From positions 62,001 to 126,000 of the forward strand of contig JBEVJC010000024.1 in the NCBI GenBank assembly GCA_040510375.1: 64,000 nt of DNA. The letters run 5' to 3'. Shown here one piece after another: positions 35,936 through 43,842 of the stretch. The position numbers were made by a program, and so were the translations under genes. Under the pieces are notes generated by a model. The model worked only from the letters and a program-made list of their open reading frames with translations. It was not told where the DNA came from and ran no database searches. Position 1 is the first letter of the stretch. Every line of letters begins with the position of its first letter. Origin of the DNA: JBEVJC01 sp040510375 (GTDB lineage Bacteria > Bacteroidota > Bacteroidia > Chitinophagales > Chitinophagaceae).

Positions 35936-35949
35936 CGCAAACGATTACG
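35936..35949. promoter_or_regulatory. Predicted LacI operator 2 (lacI / uxuA divergent promoter)
   Basis: CGCAAACGATTACG, second copy of the locus palindrome. It lies between the divergent SDR-uxuA unit and the lacI gene, 49 bp before the lacI ATG, so it could serve both directions including autoregulation. Confidence 0.65.
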
Positions 35950-35997
35950 CAACCTACCCCTGATCCGGGAAAACATGGATTCTGACAGTAACAAACA

Positions 35998-37008
35998 ATG
36001 GAGAACATCAATTTAAAACGACTTGCCCAGGAATTAAATCTTTCTGCATCCACCGTGTCGAGGGCACTGCGGGGTAGTCACGAAATCAGCCAGGAAACGA
36101 AGGAACGTGTAAAGGCACTTGCTGAAAAACTCGGCTTCCAGCCTAATCCCCATGCCAGCAGCCTTCGCCAGAGCAAGAGTAGTACCATCGCGGTGATCAT
36201 TCCCGAGATCGAAAATAATTTTTTCTCCAAAGTCATGAACGGTGTGGAAGCAGTGGCACAGAAAAAAGGTTATCATGTGCTGATCTACCTGACCCATGAA
36301 GCATATATCCGTGAAAAAGATATTGTACAGGTACTTCGCAACGGTCGTGTGGATGGTATGATGATTTCCATATCAAATACCACAACCAGCATTGAACACC
36401 TTCAGGATGTAAAATCATCGGGTTTGCCGCTTGTTTTTTTCGACAGGATCGCGGAGAGTATCGATGTGCCTACAGTAAGTACCGACGATAAAGACGCCGC
36501 ATACAAGGGCACTGTTCACCTCATCGAAAAGAATTGTAAACGGATTGCTTTATTATCCATGTCGAGCCTGCTGTCTATTACCACGCGGCGGCAAAATGGC
36601 TACCAGAAGGCATTGGAGAGTAATGGACTGAGTTCGGAGGGACTGATACTTGAATGCGAAAATGATGATGAGGCCAACCGGATCAGGATCCGTGAATTAC
36701 TTACGGGTGAAAACCGGCCGGACGGAATCTTTGCTTCGGTTGAAAAACTCGCTATCAATACCTATGAAGTCTGCAGTGAACTGGATATAAAAATTCCTGG
36801 TGAACTGAAAGTAATCAGCTTCTCCAACCTTTCGGCTACAGCATTATTTGATCCGCCACTGACCACGATTGTGCAACCAGCTTATGAGATCGGTAAGGAA
36901 GCAGCAGCAGTATTGTTTAAGATCATTGAAAAAAAGACCTTACTGCCAGGCGAAAACCGTTCTACATTCCCTTCACATATCATTGAAAGAAAATCGACCG
37001 CAGGTTGA
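35998..37008 (+). CDS. LacI-family regulator of the hexuronate locus
   Basis: A 336-aa LacI/GalR regulator. Helix-turn-helix NLKRLAQELNLSASTVSRALRG, hinge region GFQPNPHASSLRQSKSSTIAV, then the effector-binding domain (FFDRIAESIDVPTVSTDDKDAA, RPDGIFASVEKLAINTYEVC). It sits between the uxuA unit and the GH88 gene. Three near-identical 14-bp palindromes occur upstream of SusC, at the lacI/uxuA divergence and upstream of GH2; the simplest reading is that this protein binds them and responds to a hexuronate-derived effector. It is convergent with the GH88 gene, 11 bp apart. Confidence 0.93.
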   Translation: MENINLKRLAQELNLSASTVSRALRGSHEISQETKERVKALAEKLGFQPNPHASSLRQSKSSTIAVIIPEIENNFFSKVMNGVEAVAQKKGYHVLIYLTHEAYIREKDIVQVLRNGRVDGMMISISNTTTSIEHLQDVKSSGLPLVFFDRIAESIDVPTVSTDDKDAAYKGTVHLIEKNCKRIALLSMSSLLSITTRRQNGYQKALESNGLSSEGLILECENDDEANRIRIRELLTGENRPDGIFASVEKLAINTYEVCSELDIKIPGELKVISFSNLSATALFDPPLTTIVQPAYEIGKEAAAVLFKIIEKKTLLPGENRSTFPSHIIERKSTAG

Positions 37009-37019
37009 TCGATTCCCTG

Positions 37020-38216
37020 TTATTTCCAGCTGGTGGAAGTATATTTCCTGGTTGACCTGCTGCGCAACAATGCTTCAAGATAATAGTAATCGGCATAGAT
37101 AAGTGGCACATCCACCTCACTCACCGCGGGTTTTGATCCGGTGCTGTGAAGCAGGATGAACCCATCATTCCAGCCAATGGGAGAACGGTAAAAATTGGTG
37201 AGTGAATGAAGGATCAGGTCGGCTTTACTGCGATAATCTTCAACCTTACTATACCCGGCCAGTTCATAAAGTGCGGATGCCAGCACGGCAGCAGCCGAGA
37301 CATCACGTTCTTCATTGGGGATCGCCGGTGCGTTATAGTCCCAATATGGCACTCCGTCTGCCGGTTTATCTGGATGATGTAACATAAAGGCCGCAGTTTT
37401 TTCCGCCTGCGAAAGATAGGCTGTGTCGCCTGTAAAACGATAACACATGGTAAAGCCGTACACCGCCCATGCCTGTCCCCGTGACCAGGCCGATTCACTG
37501 CTGAAACCCTGATGGGTGGTCTTTATAATTGGCTTACCGGTGACAGTATCATAGTCAACCACATGATAACAGCTATTATCCCGACGGAAATGATTTTTCA
37601 TGGTATTGTTTGCGTGACTCACTGCGATCTGGTAAAAACTGGAATCACCGCTGATCTTCGTGGCCGCAAAAAGTAATTCAAGATTAAGCATATTGTCGAT
37701 GATAACGGGATAGTCCCATTTATCGCGGTTATGATCCCAGGACCTGATCACACCGGCTGTTTTATTAAACCTGCCGGAGAGGGTCCGGGCAGACTGAATC
37801 AAAATATCTTTCGAATGCTGGTCATTCAACAACCGGTACTGTGCACCCACACTATTATAGATTTTGAAACCCATATCATGTGTGCCCCGGTTGAACCTTT
37901 CCCTTTCGATCCGGCTGGTAGCTTTTTTGGCGCCGGGAATCTGGCTGCGTTGATTTGTGTACTCATACAAATACCAGAGTTCACCAGGATAAAAGCCACT
38001 GGTCCAGTCGCGCGAAGCCACCATCCGGAGCTGCCCTTTTTCTAATGTACGGGGCGATACAAGACTGCTGTCAATCCTGTTGATGCTGTCAACCTTCCGC
38101 ATCAGCAGATCCATCTGTTTGGCAACATCCGCAAAAACCCGTTTCAATTTTACGGGCTGGGCAGCGATGTCTGCTGAAATAAAAAAGACCATTAAGCAGA
38201 TGATGATTGTTTTCAT
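37020..38216 (-). CDS. GH88 unsaturated glucuronyl hydrolase
   Basis: A 398-aa exported glycoside hydrolase of family 88, which removes the 4,5-unsaturated uronic acid left at the non-reducing end by polysaccharide lyases, by hydrating the double bond. A signal peptide (~1-20) is followed by an (alpha/alpha)6 barrel. The two catalytic aspartates fit Asp114 in GTHDMGF and Asp174 in PVIIDNMLNLEL; SSESAWSRGQAWAVYG and the closing VDVPLIYADYYYLEALLR are family blocks. It follows the lyase gene by 54 bp, so product and enzyme match. The released unsaturated sugar would enter the 2-keto-3-deoxygluconate route served by uxuA. Confidence 0.92.
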   Translation of the reverse strand: MKTIIICLMVFFISADIAAQPVKLKRVFADVAKQMDLLMRKVDSINRIDSSLVSPRTLEKGQLRMVASRDWTSGFYPGELWYLYEYTNQRSQIPGAKKATSRIERERFNRGTHDMGFKIYNSVGAQYRLLNDQHSKDILIQSARTLSGRFNKTAGVIRSWDHNRDKWDYPVIIDNMLNLELLFAATKISGDSSFYQIAVSHANNTMKNHFRRDNSCYHVVDYDTVTGKPIIKTTHQGFSSESAWSRGQAWAVYGFTMCYRFTGDTAYLSQAEKTAAFMLHHPDKPADGVPYWDYNAPAIPNEERDVSAAAVLASALYELAGYSKVEDYRSKADLILHSLTNFYRSPIGWNDGFILLHSTGSKPAVSEVDVPLIYADYYYLEALLRSRSTRKYTSTSWK

Positions 38217-38270
38217 TTATACCTGTTATGTTTGGGATTAAATTTCTTTCATCTGAATCCGGAATTTATA

Positions 38271-39551
38271 TTAAAACCATAAAAGGGGATTCCTGACAGG
38301 CAGGTTACGGACTACTTCATCTGTCTGTGGATCATGTTCCCCTTTTCTCCATAATTGAAAACAATCGGACCTGCCCAATGAAGCTGCACCGAACAGAAGG
38401 AATGGCTGCGCCACCGGCCAGTTTTCCCAGTACATCACATCTTTCGGGAAGGGCCACCGATTCTTATCTGCAACATAGGTTAACATATAATCTACCGACC
38501 TGCCCATTGAAAGTGTATCACCGGAATTATATTTCCAGAGATTGTCATTTCGTGTAGATAAAACCTGGCAGATGGTCGCCATGGCATCGAGGTTAAACAA
38601 CGAATACCCATACGGTTTGGTTCTTTTCAGTTCCAGCGGAAAACTCCCGTCGGGTGCGAACTGTGTTGGCATCAGCACTGTCTTGAATCGTTCGCGGCAA
38701 AAAGCGAGTTGTTTTTCATTTCCGGTGAAGTCGGCAAAAACCGCAACCTGCATTACCCAGCAGGTACCATGATTATTCTTCGCATTCATTTCATCGACGC
38801 CGTATTTGTGCGTGGTAACCCATTCCAGGTATTCATTAAACCAATCCCTGAACTGGCGGTATAGATTTTTGTCGACCTTCCCTTTTTTCTCAATCATCTT
38901 TAATCCCCTTACCACTTCCATTAGCTGGATGGCATCGATGATGCCAATACCCCTTCCTGTAACACGGCCTTTAATCGCCTGGGCGTATAACAGGTGCGGA
39001 TTCATCCTTGTTGCTGTATCTGCAAACCATGCCCTGCAATGTAACATAACCCGGTCGGCATATTTCCGTTCACCGGTAAGGACATATGCTGATGTCAGTG
39101 TTCCAACCAATTGACTGAACCGGATCATCGCCAGTCGATGGTCATTAAAATTGGCGGGATTGGTCATACCATCCCGCTGCACATAGGGACTATCTGCACT
39201 TACCGGGTTGGGCCACCAGTAATCACCCTCGCTGAAAAAATCATGTTTTCCTCCGGCGCTCCGGGGTGATGAAGTTGCGGTGACTGTTACCGGTTGCTGC
39301 TCCATTGCCCATTTTACTTTTTTCATTACGATGGGGCGAAGAGTGCGGACCAGTTCTTTTTTTATTTGCTCCGGTGAAATAGAATCCTCCCCCTGCAACC
39401 CAATTAACCCACTGTTCATTACTAGCTGTGAATTGATTCGCTGTTCGTTGAACCCGTTTAATCCACTGTTCATTTTTTCCGGGGAATTGAAATGCTCTCC
39501 ATACAATTGGAGAAATAAAACAAACAAGGATATAACTATAGGTACCCGCAT
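38271..39551 (-). CDS. Alginate-lyase-domain polysaccharide lyase (PL38/PL5-like)
   Basis: A ~426-aa secreted lyase starting at ATG 39551 (MRVPIVISLFVLFLQLYG signal); the longer frame to 39602 overlaps the GH2 gene and lacks a signal. The (alpha/alpha) toroid carries FFSEGDYWWPNP (~105-116), NAKNNHGTCW (Asn259/260, His261) and RTKPYGYSLFNLD (Arg310, Tyr314/Tyr316), which are the neutraliser, base and acid positions of alginate-lyase-domain enzymes. PL38 members cut glucuronan or alginate. A GH88 partner downstream and uxuA in the locus favour a glucuronate-type polymer. Oddly, residues 21-62 are an 18-residue imperfect tandem repeat between signal and catalytic domain. Confidence 0.82.
   Translation of the reverse strand: MRVPIVISLFVLFLQLYGEHFNSPEKMNSGLNGFNEQRINSQLVMNSGLIGLQGEDSISPEQIKKELVRTLRPIVMKKVKWAMEQQPVTVTATSSPRSAGGKHDFFSEGDYWWPNPVSADSPYVQRDGMTNPANFNDHRLAMIRFSQLVGTLTSAYVLTGERKYADRVMLHCRAWFADTATRMNPHLLYAQAIKGRVTGRGIGIIDAIQLMEVVRGLKMIEKKGKVDKNLYRQFRDWFNEYLEWVTTHKYGVDEMNAKNNHGTCWVMQVAVFADFTGNEKQLAFCRERFKTVLMPTQFAPDGSFPLELKRTKPYGYSLFNLDAMATICQVLSTRNDNLWKYNSGDTLSMGRSVDYMLTYVADKNRWPFPKDVMYWENWPVAQPFLLFGAASLGRSDCFQLWRKGEHDPQTDEVVRNLPVRNPLLWF
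39366..39491 (-). repeat. 54-bp imperfect tandem repeat inside the lyase gene
   Basis: Two full and one partial unit of 18 codons: FNSPEKMNSGLNGFNEQR, INSQLVMNSGLIGLQGED, SISPEQ. The MNSGL core is kept in both full units. It lies just after the signal peptide of the lyase. Confidence 0.6.
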
Positions 39552-39588
39552 ATATAATTTAATAAACCGGTTATTCGGAACCGTTGAT

Positions 39589-42030
39589 TTACAATTCAGC
39601 AAAAACAGTGGGTATGTCCTTAAACGAAGCGCTGACCACAGATCTTCCTTTATTGATATTCACCCTGATGATGGCGCGGCCATTGTACAATTGCACCACC
39701 CGCGATCCGGAAGATGTTCCCAGGTTATCGATGAGTTTGCCATCGCCTGTAATTCCAAATCGCACCTGCAGACGGCTATCGAGACAAACCAATCCCTGTT
39801 CATCCCTTAACTTCACTTCCATAGTAGCCACTCCATTCTCTTCAGAAATCTTCCGCAACTCTGCTTTGGCGGGCTTGCCCCAATTGCCTGACTGGTATTC
39901 GAATTTTAACGAATCAACGAGACTGATCTTTCCTTTGCGGCCAATCACTTTCACCTGGTAGCTACCGGCACTCATGGGAACTGCCCAACGAAGGCCAGCT
40001 GCGGGAAAATCATTGCTGTCCCGCTTTTTTGTGCCGACACTTTTACCGTTTACAAACAATTCGGCTGATTCCATATTGGAGAACACCTTGATAATATTGG
40101 ATTCCTTTTCATTACCCCAACGCACCGGCCAGGAATGGCCATAGATATGGATCATGGGCTGGTCCGACCAATACGACTGGTAAACATAAAACGATTCCTT
40201 TTTTGTAAAATCACGTTCCACAACTCCCTTCTGGTTTACATAGGGTACAGGGTTCTCCGGACGAAGAGGTGTTGAAAAATCCTTAAACGGCCATTGTGCT
40301 GTTCCGGTTAACCAGGGCATGGATTCCTGTTCTTTCAGGTGCCAGTCGACCAGGTTAATGATGTACGACTCACTCCAGTCGCCATCCTTCGATGCCCTTG
40401 CGGCACCACCAACCAATGCGGCGTCGCCTGCCCGTTCATCAGCTTTACCAACTGCAGCTATTTGCTGCAATCCTTTATCGGGGTTTTCTGAATGACGACC
40501 TGCATGGCTATCTCCACCCCATTCCACATGCAGGAAGTGATCCACTTTTTTTCGTTCAACTTCTGAAATGCTTTTGTATTCGGTATACATACCCCGGTAC
40601 CAGCCAGCCCAGATTGATGGAGAATAAATATCCACGATGTCTTTGCAAAAATCGCAACGCCTGATGGCCGTCTTTCTGGATGGATCCAGTTTATGGGAAA
40701 AGCTATTCAACTCTTTCATAAAGTTGCGGATTTTCAATGTATCATAGATGGGAAAATCCCCGGGCCAGTCGTTCTCATTACCCAGTCCCCAGATGACAAC
40801 CGAAGGATGGTTATAATGTTGTTCAATCATATTGGTGAGCATCCGTTTGGCCTGATCCTGGTAGATCTCGCCACCAAGTCCGCCCCTGCACCAGGGGATC
40901 TCTTCCCAGACCAGGATACCAAGACTATCACAAAGATTCAGGATTATACGCGACTGCTGGTAATGTCCAAGCCGGATAAAATTAACGCCCATATCTTTTA
41001 TCATCAGCATTTCGGTACGCATCATCTCTTCCGTCATGGCCGCACCTACAGCTGCATGGTCTTCATGCCTGTGCGTGCCCTTTAACAAAAGCCGTTTCCC
41101 ATTCAACAGGAAGGGTCCCTGTTTTACAAATTCAAAATGCCGGAAGGCAAACCTGTCTTCATATGTATAATCCCCCATCTTTATACTTATATGATAGAGG
41201 CGCGGGTTGGCGGGCGACCAGCGAATGGGTTTCTTCAGCATAACTGATACCGGCTTGTCTGGATTCAGTGATATTGTTGAAGTATTCTGATAAACTTCTT
41301 TTCCGGTGGGATCGGTGACCCGCATTTCCCAGTTGGTTTCTGTTGTATTACTCTTATTATAAAATCGCGGAAGGATACTGATGTTGCCGGTGGTTCCATT
41401 TTCGTCGGTTTCAGCGTTGATAAATAATTTATCGATCGACAGGTCGGGTACATACACCAGGTTCAGGTAACGGTAGATACCACCATAAACATTAAAATCC
41501 GATAAGGCTGAAGGGATCATTTCCAGATCGCGGGAATTATCCGTCCTGATAGATAAAGGAACCCTGCCTTTAAATTGCCTTACAGATACCGGCATCTCAC
41601 GGAAATCAGCAACAACATCAGTGATATCGACACTGAATTCATCATAACCGCCCACATGCACCGCAACAAGCGTGTTATAGATATACACGGAAGTTTTTTG
41701 TCCGGCCCCTTCAAAATGAAGGATGGTACGACCTTGCGGATAAGGATTTTTTATATCGAGAGTGGTCCGGTACCAGGCGGGACCCTGGTAGTAATTTATA
41801 TCCGGATCGGTTGCATCCAGTGCATTTACACAATGAGGTAAGGATACGGATGTCCACACAGGCACTGCCTCGGGACCACCGGGAGGAACCGGTCGCACCG
41901 CTTCCCAGACCCCGCCCAGGTCCGACCGGAGGTATTGCCAGTTATCCGTTAAACGGGTTGATTGTTGTGATTGTGCGTTGAAAAAAAAGCAGGCAAAGGC
42001 AGGCAGGAAAATTCGGGGTAGCATCTTCAT
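39589..42030 (-). CDS. GH2 glycoside hydrolase (beta-glucuronidase/beta-galactosidase class)
   Basis: An 813-aa exported GH2 enzyme. A signal peptide (~1-21) is followed by the sugar-binding jelly roll (WYRTTLDIKNPYPQGRTILHF context), an Ig-like domain, the TIM barrel with KGTHRHEDHAAVG, the acid/base Glu419 in WGLGNEND and the nucleophile Glu503 in HVEWGGDSH, and C-terminal Ig-like/DUF4982-type domains (SNMESAELFVNGKSVG). The exact glycosidic bond is not readable; beta-glucuronidase or beta-galactosidase would fit the locus. It is the first gene of the GH2-lyase-GH88 unit, 37 bp before the lyase start, and has an operator copy 62 bp upstream. Confidence 0.92.
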   Translation of the reverse strand: MKMLPRIFLPAFACFFFNAQSQQSTRLTDNWQYLRSDLGGVWEAVRPVPPGGPEAVPVWTSVSLPHCVNALDATDPDINYYQGPAWYRTTLDIKNPYPQGRTILHFEGAGQKTSVYIYNTLVAVHVGGYDEFSVDITDVVADFREMPVSVRQFKGRVPLSIRTDNSRDLEMIPSALSDFNVYGGIYRYLNLVYVPDLSIDKLFINAETDENGTTGNISILPRFYNKSNTTETNWEMRVTDPTGKEVYQNTSTISLNPDKPVSVMLKKPIRWSPANPRLYHISIKMGDYTYEDRFAFRHFEFVKQGPFLLNGKRLLLKGTHRHEDHAAVGAAMTEEMMRTEMLMIKDMGVNFIRLGHYQQSRIILNLCDSLGILVWEEIPWCRGGLGGEIYQDQAKRMLTNMIEQHYNHPSVVIWGLGNENDWPGDFPIYDTLKIRNFMKELNSFSHKLDPSRKTAIRRCDFCKDIVDIYSPSIWAGWYRGMYTEYKSISEVERKKVDHFLHVEWGGDSHAGRHSENPDKGLQQIAAVGKADERAGDAALVGGAARASKDGDWSESYIINLVDWHLKEQESMPWLTGTAQWPFKDFSTPLRPENPVPYVNQKGVVERDFTKKESFYVYQSYWSDQPMIHIYGHSWPVRWGNEKESNIIKVFSNMESAELFVNGKSVGTKKRDSNDFPAAGLRWAVPMSAGSYQVKVIGRKGKISLVDSLKFEYQSGNWGKPAKAELRKISEENGVATMEVKLRDEQGLVCLDSRLQVRFGITGDGKLIDNLGTSSGSRVVQLYNGRAIIRVNINKGRSVVSASFKDIPTVFAEL

Positions 42031-42091
42031 GTAACAGGCATCATTTGGTCACGAATTTATTGTTCTTCCATCAATTCAGGCAGTTGATCAT

Positions 42092-42105
42092 CGCAAACGA
42101 TTTCG
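42092..42105. promoter_or_regulatory. Predicted LacI operator 3 (GH2 operon)
   Basis: CGCAAACGATTTCG, third copy of the locus palindrome, 62 bp upstream of the GH2 start and downstream of the terminator that ends the neighbouring small gene. Confidence 0.65.
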
Positions 42106-42145
42106 TATAGGGAAGAATGTTATGTGAAGACAATAACGGGCTTAT

Positions 42146-42175
42146 AAAAAAACTGCCTCAGAAATTGAGGCAGTT
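42146..42175 (-). terminator. Terminator of the 57-codon gene
   Basis: A perfect 10-bp stem AACTGCCTCA / TGAGGCAGTT with a 5-nt loop, followed on the minus strand by a run of T (plus-strand A-run 42146-42152). It separates the small upstream gene from the GH2 promoter. Confidence 0.8.
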
Positions 42176-42259
42176 CGTAGACGCTTAATTATTGTAAGGT
42201 ATACAGGAAGTAACACGTCCTGGTCATTATTAGGATTTGGCGTTGCTTTCAAAACCGGA

Positions 42260-42433
42260 TCATACCCTCAGATAAAACCGGGCAAATTCATTTTTGTTGT
42301 TTTCCAGGTAATCAATAATTTTTTCAAGACTCACCCTGGAAATACCACAGGTTTCTAGAATGTATTCCCTCGAAACTTTTAGTTTGCTCTGGAGATACTC
42401 CAACTGTTTTTCGTATGACATGTTGGTTGTCAT
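42260..42433 (-). CDS. Small helical protein, possible HTH, 57 aa
   Basis: A short ORF from ATG 42433 to TGA 42260. The product starts MTTNMSYEKQLEYLQSK and continues with LKVSREYILETCGISRVSL and EKIIDYLENNKNEFARF; all of it reads as amphipathic helix with a possible helix-turn-helix (VSREYILETCGISRVSLEKI). Codon use is normal for the window, and a strong terminator follows about 85 bp downstream on the same strand, which supports a real transcript. I do not recognise the family. A small stand-alone DNA-binding or anti-sigma-like protein is possible but unproven. Confidence 0.55.
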   Translation of the reverse strand: MTTNMSYEKQLEYLQSKLKVSREYILETCGISRVSLEKIIDYLENNKNEFARFYLRV

Positions 42434-42597
42434 TATACGCCGTTTAGTATTAACACTACGTGGAAGTATCGTGCCAACAACCGTTAATAAAGGTTAGCAC
42501 TTAGAGAACTAAATGAATGTGGTGAAATAACACATTAACCCCGTCAGTTGCAGCCTTAATAAAATAAATATGGGATATGGGGTCCGTATTTATGCGC

Positions 42598-42625
42598 AAA
42601 AAAAACCTCCTGCGTTGGCAGGAGG
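42598..42625 (-). terminator. Terminator of the AhpD/MFS/SusCD/DUF3179 operon
   Basis: Stem CCTCCTGC / GCAGGAGG with a 4-nt loop, followed on the minus strand by eight T. It lies 30 bp after the DUF3179 stop. Confidence 0.85.
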
Positions 42626-42654
42626 AGTAAATTTTCAATTGGAATTGGTGTTTT

Positions 42655-43836
42655 TTATTTTTCTGTACCCGGATGGAATTGTTTCCATGAATGCCAGAAC
42701 TCCTGGTATGAAGGCAAACGTTCCAGCTGGTAGCCATTCATCAGGCCAAAAATACCTGTACCATCGGTGGTCCACAATGAACCCGTTTGCCGGTCCGTCA
42801 TTGTATTGTCATTATGAAGGATGGAGAAGTCGAAGACCTGATCGGCCAACCTTCGGTTGAATGTATGGAATGACTTGCCATCATCATCCAGGGTCAGCAA
42901 CAATGGTATATTACCGGCACTGTCCTGGATCACCTGTTTTTTTACAAGTTCGTTCCAGTCGTATGCCTTGTACTTTCCGGGAGCGTAGTTGACACCGATC
43001 ACCCATGACTTGTCCGACCAGGATGTACTGTCACGATGTTCAAGTCCGCCCGCAATAGTGCCTTCGTCATATCCTTCCAGGTCATCATAACGTTTCTTAA
43101 ACCCGCCGTCGGGCTGAAGCACGGTACTGTTGGGATGGAGCCTGAACCAACTTGCCAGTGTCATCTGCTGTGAAGGGATCTCTTCGAGAGTTGTTCCCTT
43201 CAGCTTGCCGGCAATGGCTTGGCCGGTAGCCTGTTGCCACCAGCTCTTTGTACCTGCATCTTCGAACATTGCATTAAAATGATCCATCCCCACAAGCCTG
43301 AATTCTTCCGGTTTGCCATTTACCAGCGGGGAATAAACGCGACCGGTGCGACAGACGGTGCAATAGGTTACCATCACCGGTTTTTCGGAAATGCTATCGC
43401 GCACCTGGTGGTGATAACCGATGACCTCAACCGGATAAGCTTTTGATTGTCCATTGATCAATACACCCAGCACCAGTTTATTTGAATCAACTTTATTTTC
43501 CGTGCGGTTATAAAAAGTTTTAACTGTTGGCTGATAAAACATTTTATCCGCCTCAAACCGGAAGTTGACAAAATAGAATACAATAAAGTAGAGGAACAAT
43601 ACCAGCACAAGCGCTAACTTCTTCCATCGACGGTTATTCCTTAACGCATAAACTACGGGATAGATAAGTATTACAGCCAGCAGGATCCTGAGCCAGATGA
43701 TATTCCTGCCCAGCCAGTAGGCAAAGCCGATGGTATCTGCCTTTTGTGATCCGGGAAATGGCATGATGAAATAAACACGCAGGATTTCAACAGCGAATAA
43801 AAGGATCAGTCCGGCAACAAGGATAAATTTTCTCAT
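42655..43836 (-). CDS. DUF3179-domain membrane protein
   Basis: A 393-aa protein with three N-terminal membrane segments (~5-24, 42-62, 72-95) and a large exported domain of the DUF3179 type: SKAYPVEVIGYHHQVRD, then MVTYCTVCRTGRVYSP with a CxxC pair, GGFKKRYDDLEGYDEG and DRQTGSLWTTDGTG. The function of DUF3179 is not established; the Cys pair and conserved His suggest metal or redox chemistry (inference). It is the last gene of the operon, only 6 bp after SusD, which is an unusual place for this family and links it to whatever the SusCD pair imports. A terminator follows 30 bp downstream. Confidence 0.85.
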   Translation of the reverse strand: MRKFILVAGLILLFAVEILRVYFIMPFPGSQKADTIGFAYWLGRNIIWLRILLAVILIYPVVYALRNNRRWKKLALVLVLFLYFIVFYFVNFRFEADKMFYQPTVKTFYNRTENKVDSNKLVLGVLINGQSKAYPVEVIGYHHQVRDSISEKPVMVTYCTVCRTGRVYSPLVNGKPEEFRLVGMDHFNAMFEDAGTKSWWQQATGQAIAGKLKGTTLEEIPSQQMTLASWFRLHPNSTVLQPDGGFKKRYDDLEGYDEGTIAGGLEHRDSTSWSDKSWVIGVNYAPGKYKAYDWNELVKKQVIQDSAGNIPLLLTLDDDGKSFHTFNRRLADQVFDFSILHNDNTMTDRQTGSLWTTDGTGIFGLMNGYQLERLPSYQEFWHSWKQFHPGTEK

Positions 43837-43842
43837 TTGATT

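Noticed and set aside
39280..39810. 176-codon plus-strand ORF over the lyase and GH2 ends
   Set aside because: It is an antisense shadow; its internal periodicity only mirrors the 54-bp repeat in the lyase gene.
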